The notes under the pieces were generated by a model. That model did not search any database. It was not told where the DNA came from and worked only from the letters and a program-made list of their open reading frames with translations. This document shows, piece by piece, positions 1 to 9,754 of a stretch of 64,000 nucleotides of DNA. The stretch comes from Anaerohabitans sp036788095 (GTDB lineage Bacteria; Zhuqueibacterota; Zhuqueibacteria; Residuimicrobiales; Residuimicrobiaceae). Position numbers and translations under genes: made by a program. The first letter of the stretch is position 1. Each line of letters opens with the position of its first letter. The DNA is taken from assembly GCA_036788095.1 (NCBI GenBank), contig DAIQOA010000001.1, forward strand, positions 1-64,000. Reading direction: 5' to 3'.

Positions 1-168
1 GCCTTCATCAAAAACCGCCGCAATGCCGCCCTGGGCATAGTTGGTGTTGGACTCGTTCTGCTGTTTTTTGGTGACCACCGCCACCGTGCCTTTTTTGGCG
101 AGCTTGATGGCCGCGGAGAGTCCGGCGATGCCGCTGCCGATGACCAGAAAATCAGTTTGAAGGCTCAT
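1..168 (-). CDS. nadB: L-aspartate oxidase, N-terminal part (cut by window edge)
   Basis: The 56 visible residues begin MSLQTDFLVIGSGIAGLSAA, an FAD-binding Rossmann start (GSGIAG), and continue to the family-typical stretch NTNYAQGGIAAVF. L-aspartate oxidase converts aspartate to iminoaspartate in the cytoplasm, the first step of de novo NAD synthesis. The start ATG at 168 follows an AAGGATG ribosome-binding site. The remainder lies beyond position 1. The closest alternative is a succinate dehydrogenase/fumarate reductase flavoprotein subunit, but the ESNTNYAQGGIAA stretch favours NadB. It lies 30 bp downstream of the DUF1080 gene on the same strand, so the two may be co-transcribed. Confidence 0.85.
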   Translation of the reverse strand, partial: MSLQTDFLVIGSGIAGLSAAIKLAKKGTVAVVTKKQQNESNTNYAQGGIAAVFDEG

Positions 169-198
169 CGCATCATCCTTGAATAGGTTTGCCGCCGG

Positions 199-819
199 CT
201 ATTGAGCTCGACCGCCCCAGGAGCGGTAGTACAGTTCTTTGGCCTCGATGGTCATGCCTGGATTGTGCCCCTGGATGGCAAAATGACCCTGGGTGTATTC
301 CGCATCCGCGAATTTAGTGACCAGCTGCTCGTTCACCCAGATCTGAATGTTCTCGCCGATCGCTTTGATGCGCAGGGAGAACCATTCGTTGTCCTTGGTC
401 AACAGCGCTTTGGCCTGGCCGGTGGGTTTGCCGGGTTTCCAAAGCCAACCGGTGTGCGCGGTGGAATGGTTATCGATCTGTGCTTCATAGCCGCGGGGAA
501 AACCGTCCGGATTGGATTCCGGCGGATTGGCGCGAAAATAAAAACCGCTGTTGCCTTTTTCGCTGACGCGGAACATGCCCTTGACTTCCAGGTCGCTCAA
601 CACCGGCTCTGCGTAGAGATGGCCCATCCCGTCCCGGCCGATCAGGACGCCGTCGCGCACCTCCCAGGTGGCCTTGCCGCGGCTGAACCAGCCGTCCAAA
701 TTTTTGCCGTTGAACAGGGAAATCCATTCCGGCTCCGCACTTTTTTTCACATCGGATTTTTGGCATCCAGCCGCCGAGAACAACAGGACCCCCAATACGA
801 CGAGCGTAGTTTTTTTCAT
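199..819 (-). CDS. DUF1080 (3-keto-disaccharide hydrolase domain) lipoprotein
   Basis: This 206-residue protein starts with a lipoprotein signal peptide (lipobox SAAGC, Cys at about residue 19), so it is predicted to be exported and lipid-anchored. The mature part is a single DUF1080 beta-sandwich: it opens with WISLFNGKNLDGW, has the GNSGFYFRAN strand and ends with the YYRSWGG element. Members of this family are now named 3-keto-disaccharide hydrolases and are abundant in glycan-degrading FCB and PVC bacteria. The substrate cannot be read from the sequence. A well-formed promoter lies about 40 bp upstream, and nadB follows on the same strand. Confidence 0.88.
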   Translation of the reverse strand: MKKTTLVVLGVLLFSAAGCQKSDVKKSAEPEWISLFNGKNLDGWFSRGKATWEVRDGVLIGRDGMGHLYAEPVLSDLEVKGMFRVSEKGNSGFYFRANPPESNPDGFPRGYEAQIDNHSTAHTGWLWKPGKPTGQAKALLTKDNEWFSLRIKAIGENIQIWVNEQLVTKFADAEYTQGHFAIQGHNPGMTIEAKELYYRSWGGRAQ

Positions 820-859
820 GATCGATCCTCGTGTATGATGATAAAGGATTATAATCTAC

Positions 860-888
860 AGTATACGTTTTTTCCGGCCAAGAGTCAA
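860..888 (-). promoter_or_regulatory. Sigma70-type promoter of the DUF1080 gene
   Basis: On the minus strand TTGACT (883-888) and TATACT (860-865) are separated by exactly 17 bp. The -10 element is about 40 bp upstream of the ATG at 819, and an AGGATCG ribosome-binding site precedes that ATG. Confidence 0.75.
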
Positions 889-977
889 ACAAAAATACAC
901 GGGAAAAAACTGGATCATCATCACAGCAAGTCGTATATTTGCAAGGTCTCACCGTGGAAAAATCAAAGGAGCCGGTC

Positions 978-1970
978 ATGAAAATAAAGTTCTGTGTTCG
1001 CTTGATTATGAGTGTGGGGATATGTGTGAGTGCGCCGGCGTACGCATCGGCGCCCTCCCCTGTGGATGGAATGCGGGACCTGCGTTACAGCCGGCGGACC
1101 GAGGCAGAAGCGGTGCGATGGCAACACCAATTGCGTCAACAATGCATCGATCTGCTTCAATTGCAGGATCTGATGAACCTGCGCGATCAAATTCCGTTTC
1201 AAATAAAGCGAGGCGCAGAGACGGACCGAGCCGACTACAGAACAATGGAATTGGAAATAGCCGCCACTCCCGGAAGAAGAATATCCGTAGTTCTGACCCG
1301 TCCTTCGCAGGGATCAGGACCGTTTCCCGCGGTGGTGTGCGTGCACGGACACGGCGGTTCACGCCATGTCGTATACGCTGTCGAGACCATTTATAAAGGC
1401 TTTGCGCATTCTTTGGCGGCAGCGGGGTATGTGACCATCTCGGCGGAGGTGGGCCAGCATCGAGTCTTTGAAAGGGGCCGCACTCTGATGGGTGAGCGGT
1501 TGTGGGATTTGTTCCGCTGCGTTGATTATTTGCGTTCCTTGGAGGAGGTGGATGTCCAGCGCATCGGTTGCGCAGGCTTGTCATTGGGCGGTGAGATGGC
1601 CATGTGGTTGGCGGCCATGGACGAGGGGATCGCCGCAACGGTCAGTGCCGGATTTCTCACCATGATGGATCAGATGGAAAAGAATCATTGCCCGTGCTGG
1701 AAGTTCGACGGCCTGCGCCAGCGGGCGGATTGGCCGGACATTTACTCGCTGATCGCGCCGCGGCCGTTACAGTGTCAGAATGGATGGAAGGAGCCGCCGC
1801 CGGATTTCGTCGTGTCTCTTGCCCGCCTGGCGATGGCTCAGGTTCGGCCGATCTATCAGGACCTGGGCCAGCCGAAGGCGGTGGAGCTGTACGCCCACAG
1901 CGGCGCTCACGAGATCGATCTTGCCGCGTTGATGGATTTTTTCGAGCGTACCCTGCGTCCTCGTCCATGA
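978..1970 (+). CDS. Secreted alpha/beta hydrolase (dienelactone hydrolase/acetyl xylan esterase-like)
   Basis: The 330-residue protein has a signal peptide (MKIKFCVRLIMSVG...PAYA) and an alpha/beta hydrolase core. Visible elements are the oxyanion strand VVCVHGHGGS, the nucleophile elbow GLSLGGE around residue 200, and a C-terminal SGAHEID that supplies the catalytic His. It is probably an exported esterase or peptidase-like hydrolase with unknown substrate. The ATG at 978 is chosen because it is preceded by AAAGGA and begins the signal peptide; an in-frame codon at 939 would add 13 residues in front of the signal. It is divergent from the DUF1080 gene. Confidence 0.82.
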   Translation: MKIKFCVRLIMSVGICVSAPAYASAPSPVDGMRDLRYSRRTEAEAVRWQHQLRQQCIDLLQLQDLMNLRDQIPFQIKRGAETDRADYRTMELEIAATPGRRISVVLTRPSQGSGPFPAVVCVHGHGGSRHVVYAVETIYKGFAHSLAAAGYVTISAEVGQHRVFERGRTLMGERLWDLFRCVDYLRSLEEVDVQRIGCAGLSLGGEMAMWLAAMDEGIAATVSAGFLTMMDQMEKNHCPCWKFDGLRQRADWPDIYSLIAPRPLQCQNGWKEPPPDFVVSLARLAMAQVRPIYQDLGQPKAVELYAHSGAHEIDLAALMDFFERTLRPRP

Positions 1971-2074
1971 GGTAAGGCCTTGGGACGTCGTGACGGTTGT
2001 CCATAATTTGTTCTTTGTATTGTGGAAATAATATCTAATTTGTAGTCAGTTCACTCTTGCAGAAAGACAGGGAG

Positions 2075-3205
2075 ATGGCGACAACAGCTTTACCCGTTTG
2101 GCGCCGGGCGGTGATCAAAATCGGCAGCGGATTGATCGCGCCGGGCGGAAAAAAATGCAGCACCCAATACACGCTGTCCATCGCCGGCTTTATCACAGCG
2201 GCTAAAAATCAGGGCAAGGAAATCATCATGGTGTCCTCCGGCGCTGTGGCCGGCGGCTTGTCCACTCAGACGGAACTGCTCAAGCATGTCACCCGGACTA
2301 TTCCGGAGAAACAGGCGCTGGCCGCCATCGGCCAGCCGCTGATGATGAACCACTGGCGCCGCTTTTTTGATTTTCCCTGCGCGCAGTTGCTGTTGACCTA
2401 TGATGATGTCCATACGCGTAAACGGTTCGTCAACGCCAAGAACACCATTCGCCAGCTGCTGAAAATGGGCTGTCTGCCGATCGTCAACGAGAACGATACC
2501 GTGGCGGTAGAAGAATTGCGGGTCGGCGACAACGATAACCTCGCTGCCTATGTCGCCATGCTGGCTGAGGCTGATCTGCTGATCATCTGCAGCGATATCG
2601 ATGGTCTGTATGACCGCGATCCGCATTGTCACAGCAGCGCACGGCTGTTGCCGGTGGTGGAAAAAATCGACCGGACCGTTTATGCCCTGGCCGGCGGATC
2701 GAGAAATCCCATCGCCACAGGCGGCATGCGCACCAAGATCGAGGCGGCGCAAAAGGCATGCGCCCGCGGCATCAACACCGTGCTGATCAATGGCAGCCGG
2801 CGCGAAGCGCTGGATTCGCTGCTGGCCGGGCGGTTGTCCGGAACGCTGTTCAAACGTTCGCAAAACCCCATGACCGCAAAAAAACACTGGATGGTGCACG
2901 CGCTGGCCCCCTGTGGGCAGATCACCATCGATGGCGGCGCCGGCCGCGCTCTGCTGCAGTGCGGCGCTTCTCTGCTGCCCTCCGGTGTGACCGGCGTAGC
3001 CGGCGATTTTAAAAAGGGGGAGCCGGTGCTGGTCCTGTTGCAACAGGGCAAGCAGACCGTGCCCATTGCCAAAGGGATCACCCGCTATGGCGCGCGTGAT
3101 CTGGCCAAAATCAAAGGGAGAAAAAGCGCCGAGATCACCGGAATTCTCGGTTATGCCGGCGCTGAAGTGATCCATCGGGACGATCTGGTGCTGATCCACG
3201 AATAA
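2075..3205 (+). CDS. proB: Glutamate 5-kinase with PUA domain
   Basis: ProB phosphorylates glutamate to gamma-glutamyl phosphate, the first step of proline synthesis. The amino-acid kinase domain begins at VIKIGSGLIAPGG. It contains the VSSGAVAGG loop, the VNENDTVAVEELRVGDND substrate/Mg segment, the LLIICSDIDGLY strand and ATGGMRTKIEAA. A PUA domain occupies roughly residues 280-365, as in the enterobacterial enzyme. An in-frame TTG at 2057 would add six residues. The ATG at 2075 gives the usual short N-terminus, although no well-spaced Shine-Dalgarno is evident for either. proA follows 24 bp downstream. Confidence 0.95.
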   Translation: MATTALPVWRRAVIKIGSGLIAPGGKKCSTQYTLSIAGFITAAKNQGKEIIMVSSGAVAGGLSTQTELLKHVTRTIPEKQALAAIGQPLMMNHWRRFFDFPCAQLLLTYDDVHTRKRFVNAKNTIRQLLKMGCLPIVNENDTVAVEELRVGDNDNLAAYVAMLAEADLLIICSDIDGLYDRDPHCHSSARLLPVVEKIDRTVYALAGGSRNPIATGGMRTKIEAAQKACARGINTVLINGSRREALDSLLAGRLSGTLFKRSQNPMTAKKHWMVHALAPCGQITIDGGAGRALLQCGASLLPSGVTGVAGDFKKGEPVLVLLQQGKQTVPIAKGITRYGARDLAKIKGRKSAEITGILGYAGAEVIHRDDLVLIHE

Positions 3206-3229
3206 TTCCAGCAAAGGAGAAAATATAAG

Positions 3230-4486
3230 ATGCCTTTATCGCTGGTTGACCTGGTGACGGCTACGCGTCAGGCCAGCCGTACTATCGCCAGGCTTGATTC
3301 GTGTGCCAAAAACCGCGCTCTGCAGGCCATGGCCCGCCGGCTGATGGACCGGCAGGCGGAGATTCTGGCCGCTAATGAGCAGGACCTCGATCAGGCGAAG
3401 GCCAGGGGGGTGTCCCCAGCTATGCTGGACCGGCTTACCCTCACTCCGGACCGCCTGAAGGGCATGTCCGCCGCGCTGGAGCAATTGGTGCAACTTACCG
3501 ATCCAGTGGGAGTTACCACGGAGTCTTGGATACGCCCCAATGGCCTGCGCGTCTGCCGGATGCAGATTCCTCTAGGAGTTATCGCCATCATCTATGAGGC
3601 ACGTCCCAACGTAACCTCCGACGCCGCGGGACTTTGCATAAAAAGCGGCAATGCGGTGATTCTTCGCGGCGGTTCTGAGGCTCTAAACTCCAACCAGGCT
3701 GTGATAAGCGCGTTGCGACAGGGTCTGGAGGAGAGCGATCTCCCCGCCGCGGCTGTGACCCTGATGCCGGGAACAGACCGGCAGGATATGGCGGCTTTGC
3801 TCAAGATGGATTCGCTGATCGATCTGGTTATACCCCGGGGCGGAGAAGGATTGATACGCTTTGTCGCTGAGAACAGTCGGATACCGGTCATCAAGCATTA
3901 CAAAGGCATCTGCCATCTCTATGTCGACAAGGATGCGGATCTCGACATGGCGTTACGGCTGCTGGTGGACGGGAAAACATCACGTCCGGGAGTGTGCAAT
4001 GCGCTGGAAACTCTGCTGGTGCACGCACAAGCCGCCGCCGCGTTTTTGCCCAGGGCGCATGAGGTGCTGAAAAGTAAAAACGTCGAGCTGCGCGGATGCC
4101 CCAGGACCTGCGAGCTGATCCCCGCCGCCCTTCCGGCGCAGGAAAAGGATTACGATACAGAACACCTGGACTTGATCCTCTCGGTGCGCGTGGTGGAGGA
4201 TTTCAACGCCGCTGTAGCTCATATCGAACAGCACGGCTCCGATCACACCGAGGTGATCGTTACGGAAAATTTGACCACCGCCCGTCGGTTTGTTCAGCAG
4301 GTGCATTCTTCTTCCGTGATGGTAAACGCTTCCTCCCGTTTTGCCGACGGCGGTGAATTGGGATTGGGCGCAGAGATCGGCATCTCCACGACGCGGCTGC
4401 ACGCCTACGGCCCCATGGGTTTGGAGGCACTGACGACGAAAAAATTCGTCGTCCTGGGCGCCGGACAAACAAGACATCCGCTATGA
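3230..4486 (+). CDS. proA: Gamma-glutamyl phosphate reductase
   Basis: ProA reduces gamma-glutamyl phosphate with NADPH to glutamate semialdehyde, the second step of proline synthesis. The 418 residues match the usual family length. Hallmarks are IYEARPNVTSDAAGLCIKSG, VIPRGGEGLI, and the catalytic cysteine (about residue 256) in SRPGVCNALETLLVH. C-terminal SSRFADGGELGLGAEIGIST is also typical. The ATG at 3230 has an AAAGGAGA ribosome-binding site 9 bp upstream. It forms an operon with proB. proC is not in this window. Confidence 0.97.
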   Translation: MPLSLVDLVTATRQASRTIARLDSCAKNRALQAMARRLMDRQAEILAANEQDLDQAKARGVSPAMLDRLTLTPDRLKGMSAALEQLVQLTDPVGVTTESWIRPNGLRVCRMQIPLGVIAIIYEARPNVTSDAAGLCIKSGNAVILRGGSEALNSNQAVISALRQGLEESDLPAAAVTLMPGTDRQDMAALLKMDSLIDLVIPRGGEGLIRFVAENSRIPVIKHYKGICHLYVDKDADLDMALRLLVDGKTSRPGVCNALETLLVHAQAAAAFLPRAHEVLKSKNVELRGCPRTCELIPAALPAQEKDYDTEHLDLILSVRVVEDFNAAVAHIEQHGSDHTEVIVTENLTTARRFVQQVHSSSVMVNASSRFADGGELGLGAEIGISTTRLHAYGPMGLEALTTKKFVVLGAGQTRHPL

Positions 4487-4507
4487 ACAGGAACGAGGAG
4501 AAATGAG

Positions 4508-4915
4508 ATGAAGCCTTTTATCGATCATATCGCTTTGCGGGTGAGCAATCTGGATCAGGCGATTGCGTTTTATACCGATGTGTTAAAATTCGATTTTGAT
4601 TTTCGCACCCTGGATGAGGAGCATCACGAGGCGTTCGCCTATCTGCGGATGGAGGGAGGCAGGTTAGAGTTGCTGCAAAAGCTGGATATGGATAATCGAC
4701 CGCTGGTCTACGAGAAGCCGCCGGTCGCGCCGCCCTTTTGTCCGCATCTGGCGTTGGGCTGCGCTGATTTGGATGAGATGGCAGTGGACCTGCAAAGAAG
4801 AGCGGCGCCGTTGATCGAAGGCCCTCTGGTCATTCCGGGCGAGGTGAAATGGCTGTACATCGCCGACCCGGACCATAATATCATTGAATTCGTGCAGTGG
4901 TTGAAAAAGTCCTGA
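4508..4915 (+). CDS. VOC-superfamily (glyoxalase-fold) protein
   Basis: A 135-residue single-chain VOC protein. It has the start strand IDHIALRVSNLDQAIAFYTD, a central PPVAPPFCPHLALGCADLDE strand and the end strand IADPDHNIIEFVQW. The spacing of His, Glu and His resembles the metal-binding paired beta-alpha-beta-beta-beta fold of glyoxalase I and methylmalonyl-CoA epimerase. No substrate-defining motif was recognised, so a specific activity is not claimed. It starts 22 bp after proA with a GAGGAGAAATGAG leader and probably belongs to the same transcript. It is convergent with mnmA. Confidence 0.8.
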   Translation: MKPFIDHIALRVSNLDQAIAFYTDVLKFDFDFRTLDEEHHEAFAYLRMEGGRLELLQKLDMDNRPLVYEKPPVAPPFCPHLALGCADLDEMAVDLQRRAAPLIEGPLVIPGEVKWLYIADPDHNIIEFVQWLKKS

Positions 4916-4963
4916 GCGTAGAGCGTCCGCTGAGCGCTGGAGGCGCGCAGGCGGTCACATGTT

Positions 4964-6061
4964 TTAGCCTTCATGCAAAGCCTGTTCAATAATTCCGCCG
5001 CCCACCAGCGTATCTCCCTGATAGCAGACCACGGATTGCCCCGGTGTCACCGCCGGCCGCGGCTGTTCAAAGCGAAGGATGACTCCATCCCCTTCCGCCT
5101 GCTCGAGGGTCGCTGTAAACCCTGGATCCTTGTAACGAATGCGTGCTTCTACCGTGGTTCCGGCAGTCGGCTGCGGCCAGACCAGCCAATTGGTCTGACT
5201 TGCTCTCAATCCGGAGGCCAGCAGTTCGTGCTTGTCTCCTAGCCGGATGCGGTTGTTGGCGGGATCGATCTCGCAGACGAACACCGGCCGCCCCAATGCG
5301 ACCCCCAGCCCTTTGCGCTGACCGATGGTGTAAAAAGGAAATCCGCGATGCCGGCCGATCACAGCGCCCGTGCGGTCGACAAAATCGCCTGGAGGGATAG
5401 GGCAGCCGGCCTGCGCCAACCGGTCGATGAGGAAACGGCGAAAGTCGTCATCCAGAACGAAACAGATTTCCTGACTTTCGTTTTTATCAGCAACAGCCAG
5501 GTTCCATTCCCGCGCTTTGGCTCTGACCTCCTCTTTGCCCCATTCACCCAAAGGAAACAGCGTGCAGCGCAGCTGTTCCTGCGACAACCGCCACAGCGCG
5601 TAAGACTGATCTTTAGCCTGGTGCGCAGCCTTCCGGAGTGCATAGCGGCCGGTCCGCGGATCTGCTTGCACTCGGCAGTAATGGCCGGTGGCGAATAATT
5701 CGGCCCCGCTGCGGCGGGCGAATTCCCACAGCGCTCCCCATTTGATGTGCACATTGCAGTGTACGCAGGGGTTGGGCGTGCGGCCGGCCGAATATTCACT
5801 GACAAAATAATCGATGACCGTTTTTTCGAACAGCGTATGCAGGTCCAGCACATGATGCTCGATGCCCAATTGCCGGCAGACGACGGCGGCATCGCGGCTT
5901 GGCTGGGAAGGATGCCGGAGTGCACCCTGCACAGGCAGCAGCGAAGCATGCAGATGTTCCATGGTGACCCCGATGACCTCGTAGCCCTGCTTCTGCAGCC
6001 AGGCGGCGGCCACCGAGCTGTCCACGCCGCCGCTCATGGCCACGGCCACTTTGGATTTCAT
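4964..6061 (-). CDS. mnmA: tRNA-specific 2-thiouridylase
   Basis: MnmA installs the 2-thio group on wobble uridine 34 of Lys, Glu and Gln tRNAs, using ATP and a sulfur relay. The PP-loop AMSGGVDSSVAA is at the N-terminus. The two redox cysteines lie in GRTPNPCVHCN and ESQEICFVLD, and the IGQRKGLG segment is present. The 365-residue length is normal. The ATG at 6061 and a GTG two codons earlier (6067) are both possible starts; both lie within a few bases of the stop of the upstream peptidase gene (6072), suggesting translational coupling. Confidence 0.95.
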   Translation of the reverse strand: MKSKVAVAMSGGVDSSVAAAWLQKQGYEVIGVTMEHLHASLLPVQGALRHPSQPSRDAAVVCRQLGIEHHVLDLHTLFEKTVIDYFVSEYSAGRTPNPCVHCNVHIKWGALWEFARRSGAELFATGHYCRVQADPRTGRYALRKAAHQAKDQSYALWRLSQEQLRCTLFPLGEWGKEEVRAKAREWNLAVADKNESQEICFVLDDDFRRFLIDRLAQAGCPIPPGDFVDRTGAVIGRHRGFPFYTIGQRKGLGVALGRPVFVCEIDPANNRIRLGDKHELLASGLRASQTNWLVWPQPTAGTTVEARIRYKDPGFTATLEQAEGDGVILRFEQPRPAVTPGQSVVCYQGDTLVGGGIIEQALHEG

Positions 6062-6071
6062 AACCACCCGC

Positions 6072-8849
6072 TCACTCTGTCAGTTCCAATCCCCAGGTTT
6101 TGTTTTTCATCGTTGCCGGAACGCCGGTCTTCATCCATACGGGCATGGGAGCGTCCAATAAATAGTGATCGAAAAACTGCTGCAGACGGATGGAGAGATC
6201 CTTGCGATTTTTGCGTTCCTTGAGATTGTGTTCTTCGCTGTTGTAAACCAGCAGCCAGGCCGGTTTGCCCAACCGGCGCAGAGCGGTGAACAGCTCGATC
6301 CCCTGCTGATAGGGGACTGCGCCGTCGTTATCGTTATGCATGATCAGAAGCGGAGTGGTGACATCCGGCACTTTGAACAGCGGCGAGTTATCGATGTAAT
6401 GCCACGGTTTTTCCCACAGCGTGGCGCCGATGCGGCTTTGTTCCCGCTCATACTGAAACTGGCGCACCCGGCCCGACTCTAGGCGGATGCCTCCGTAGGC
6501 GCTGGTCATGTTGCTCACCGGAGCGCCGGCGCCGGCGCAACGAAACAGATGCGAGTGCGCAACCAGATAGGCCACCTGATATCCGCCCCAGCTCTGCCCC
6601 TGAATGCCGATGCGGCTTCGGTCGACAAAACCGCGATCGATCAGAGCATGAACGCCAGGAAGGATGCACGACAGAGCGCTTTTCCCCGGATAGCCGGCTT
6701 CATAGACGATGTCCGGAATAAAAAAGAGATAGCCGCGGCTGGCGTAGAACACCGGCGAGACTGTGGAAGCGCTGGGTCGTGGTTCAAAGTACCGATGCAG
6801 CAGATCGGCGTTGCGCTCATAAAAATAGACGATCATGGGGTATTTCCTGGTCGAATCGAAATGCTCTGGCTTGTACAGCAGCCCCTGCAACGGTTTGCCG
6901 TCGTTGGAGAGCCAGCGGACCAATTCCACTGATCCCCATAAATAGTCGGCCTGCTGCGGATTGGCGTCGCTCCTTCTCAGCGGCTGAGTGAAACGTGTAT
7001 CCGTGGTCCACAGATCGGGAAACTCGCGAAAGGTGGAGCGGGTAAAGGCCAGAGTTTCCGCCTCTTTTGCTTTGATTGGATTGCCCAGAGATTGTGCGGC
7101 GTGAAAATGCACGGCCGGCGCCGCGTCGTCGCTCAGGCGTTTGCTGCAAAAGCCTTCGGATTTGTCGCGATAATCAAAGGTTTTCAGCAGCTGCGGCTTG
7201 TCGCTATCGATAAATTTGGCCTCCGGATCCAGCGTCAGGTAACGGTAGCTGGTTTGCTCCTGCCGCCCCAGTCCTTTGGTGATGATACGGGCTGCGGCTT
7301 TATTCGCCGGATCCAGCTCCCAGATGTCATAACGGTCATAGAGCAGAACACGACGATCCTGAGCGGTCCAGCCCATCAACCCATAAGCGGATGGGTAATC
7401 CGGCCGGTCATTCAGTTCATCGGCAAAAGAGACGCCGAGGCCGGCGGTAAGGTTGCTGGTTTTTCCGGAAGCGATCTCATAAGAGAACCAGTGGCCCTGC
7501 GCTTCATCGAACCACAGCACGTATTTGCCATGGGGGGAGGCGCTGACCGGGCCGGCGATTTTTTGGGCGATGAGGGTGCGCGCGCCGTCTGCAAGGCGTA
7601 CACTGTAGAGATCCTGAAAGGTGGCGCCATCCCAGGATAGCTGCAGCTGATAGGGCAGGCCACTCAGTCCCAGGGCCCAGCCGGCATCGCCCTCCTGGAC
7701 GATTTTTAACTCGGGCAGATCGACGCCGGCCAGTTGGGAAAAATTCCCGGCTTTTAGACGAACCACCGCGGTGTAACTGCGCTTGAGTTCTTTATCCAGA
7801 TCATGAACTTGCTGCGATTGCAGGAGCGGGTCCTGGTAATGCCAGATGTCCAGTTTGGCGGTTTCAAACTCGACCAGCGTGGTGTCCTCAGCCACGGGGA
7901 TGGGCGCTGTGCCCAAAAACAGGTTTTCGCCGTTGCGGCTGAACTGGAGCGTCTGGTTTTCGCTGATCAGCCAGTGTCGCGGGAAACCGGTTTTCAACGT
8001 GTCGAGGAGCTGCCGCGCCGAATCGTTCTCCGCGCGCCAGTTAAAGAGGGAATAAAACCGTTGTTTGTTTTTGCTAGTGTCGCTGTCGGCGAGAAAGGCG
8101 GCCTGTTGACCCTGTTCATCCCAGAGCAATTTTTTATACACCGCCTTGCCGCTGTGAATCATGCGCCAGGAGGGGGAGGAGGTGTCAAAGACATAGACGC
8201 CTGGCTGTTGCGCGCTGTCAGCGGCGGTACAGGAGAACAGAATGCGCTGCCCGGGCTTGGCGAACTGATAGTCCGTCACGCCATGAAATGTCCACTCACG
8301 GCCATCCGCCAGCCTTCGTATCACCAGGTCACTGCCCGCCTCATCCGCTTTCTTTTTATCTTTGCCCGCCTCCTGTTTCGCGAGCGAGGGGTCTTTCTCT
8401 CGCTGGTACGCCAGCCAACCGTTGCCCTTTTCCGGCAGCTGATAGGATTTGACCAATCCTACTTTGCTCACTGAACCGTTATCCAGTTGCAGGATGGCCA
8501 GAGAATCCTTGGGCATCTCCTCGTCTTTTTTCTTGGCGATCTTGGCCTTGCGGGTCTGTTGAAAAAAGGGTTGAACATGCGCTACCACGAAACGCGAGTC
8601 CTGAGTGAAACGCGCTTTGTGGCCGCGGGGGATCAGGAAGGTTTGTTCTCGATCGAGCGCGATAACCCGCAGCTCACCGTCCCCTTCCTGGGGTACGAGG
8701 CTGTAAAGTAAAAAAACGCCGTTCTCCGATAGCGCGGTCCCGGCGATCGAGTTCCATCGGTCATAGACCGAGTGGTCGAGCGGTTTTTTTTCAGCTAATC
8801 AGCCTGTGGCGATTACCAAAAGGTAAAGTGAAAGACCGATCCGTTTCAT
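6072..8849 (-). CDS. S9 (prolyl oligopeptidase-family) peptidase, interrupted by an in-frame TGA at codon 17
   Basis: The catalytic part is intact: nucleophile GQSWGGY, acid in MHNDNDGAVPYQQ, and His in YNSEEHNLKERK, preceded by a long beta-propeller-like region. The frame has no stop from 8588 back to 8798. At 8849 there is an ATG beginning a signal peptide (MKRIGLSLYLLVIATG) in the same frame. A single TGA at 8799-8801 separates signal and mature region, exactly at or next to the expected processing site. The first usable in-frame start after the TGA is a GTG at 8588, which would give an 838-residue protein without a signal. Related enzymes are exported or lipid-anchored. The gene is a pseudogene, a read-through gene or a sequencing error; the otherwise undamaged frame favours the last two or a very recent mutation. 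Confidence 0.8.
8799..8801 (-). other. In-frame TGA within the S9 peptidase signal-peptide region
   Basis: Reading from ATG 8849, the codons give MKRIGLSLYLLVIATG, then TGA, then LAEKKPLDHSVYDRW, and stay open to 6072. TGC or TGT would complete a lipobox-like ATG-Cys, and TGG would give Trp. TGA is used as a normal stop elsewhere in the window (for example pstC and pstB1), so a reassigned code is unlikely. Confidence 0.85.
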
Positions 8850-9039
8850 TGTGAGGCCCTGACTGGTTGTGAGCGAAAAAGGATTTAGCAAATGTAGGAA
8901 TATTTGCGGGAAAAATAAACAACTATGTACAGCGGGCGCCCGGGGATGGAGCGAATAGCGTTCTGTTGGTCAACAGCCATGATGTTGTCGGCGAAAAGCG
9001 TCTGGTTGAATCATGGGAGTAATGCCCGCGCCGTCTGGT

Positions 9040-9696
9040 TTAGCCCTGGTCGTGCGCCACGATGCGCGCCTCGGTTAAAAAAAACACCTCTTCAGCGATG
9101 TTGGTGGCATGGTCAGCCAATCGCTCGAGCTGTCTGGTCAGCACGATCAGGTGCGCACACGGCTCAATGTCGTCGGTGCCGGCTTTCATCCGCTCGACGA
9201 GAAATTTAAAAATACTTTTGTTCAAACCGTCCACCGCATCGTCCTGACGCCGCACTTGCAGCGCTTTTTGTTTGTCCAGCTCGGTGAACGACGCGATGGC
9301 TGTCTTTAGCATCACCTGCGCTTGTTTGGCCATGTCGATCACCTGCGATTCTTGGACCAGATCGTGGCGGTCCGCGGTCTTGCGTGTACGGTTGACGATG
9401 TTGACGGCGATGTCGCCGCATCGTTCCAACTGGGCGCTGATCTTGAGCGCCGTGATGATGGTGCGCAAGTCGATGGCCACGGGTTGAAACAGAGCGAACA
9501 GGTTTTCACACTGAGCCAGAATCAGGTTTTCATAGGCGTCCGTCTGTTTGTCGCGCTCCTTGACCACGCGGCACAGCTCCACATCGGCTTTTTCCAGCGC
9601 TTCAATGGCCATGCCCACCTGACCGTCCACCAGCTCCACCATCTGCTGCAAGGACGTTTTCAGGCTGTCCATTTCCTGAGTAAAATGATTCTGCAT
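9040..9696 (-). CDS. phoU: Phosphate signalling protein PhoU
   Basis: A 218-residue all-helical protein with the two PhoU repeats. The N-terminal repeat contains KERDKQTDAYENL, where acidic residues bind metal clusters, followed by DLRTIITALKISAQLERCGDIAVNI. The second repeat ends with VLTRQLERLADHATNIAEEV. PhoU is a cytoplasmic regulator that links the Pst transporter to phosphate signalling. Here it is transcribed divergently from pstS-C-A-B1-B2 instead of ending that operon, and has its own promoter. No phoR or phoB gene is in the window. Confidence 0.95.
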   Translation of the reverse strand: MQNHFTQEMDSLKTSLQQMVELVDGQVGMAIEALEKADVELCRVVKERDKQTDAYENLILAQCENLFALFQPVAIDLRTIITALKISAQLERCGDIAVNIVNRTRKTADRHDLVQESQVIDMAKQAQVMLKTAIASFTELDKQKALQVRRQDDAVDGLNKSIFKFLVERMKAGTDDIEPCAHLIVLTRQLERLADHATNIAEEVFFLTEARIVAHDQG

Positions 9697-9725
9697 ATTC
9701 GATGAACCTCAGAGTTGTATATAGT

Positions 9726-9754
9726 AATATACTCATGTTTTTCCGTGAAATCAA
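9726..9754 (-). promoter_or_regulatory. Promoter of phoU
   Basis: On the minus strand TTGATT (9749-9754) is followed after exactly 17 bp by TATATT (9726-9731). The -10 element lies 29 bp upstream of the phoU ATG at 9696. Confidence 0.7.

Noticed and set aside
8600..8798. Selenocysteine insertion at the peptidase TGA
   Set aside because: No obvious bacterial SECIS hairpin directly after the TGA was recognised, and a Sec at a signal processing site would be unprecedented to my knowledge; left only as a check.
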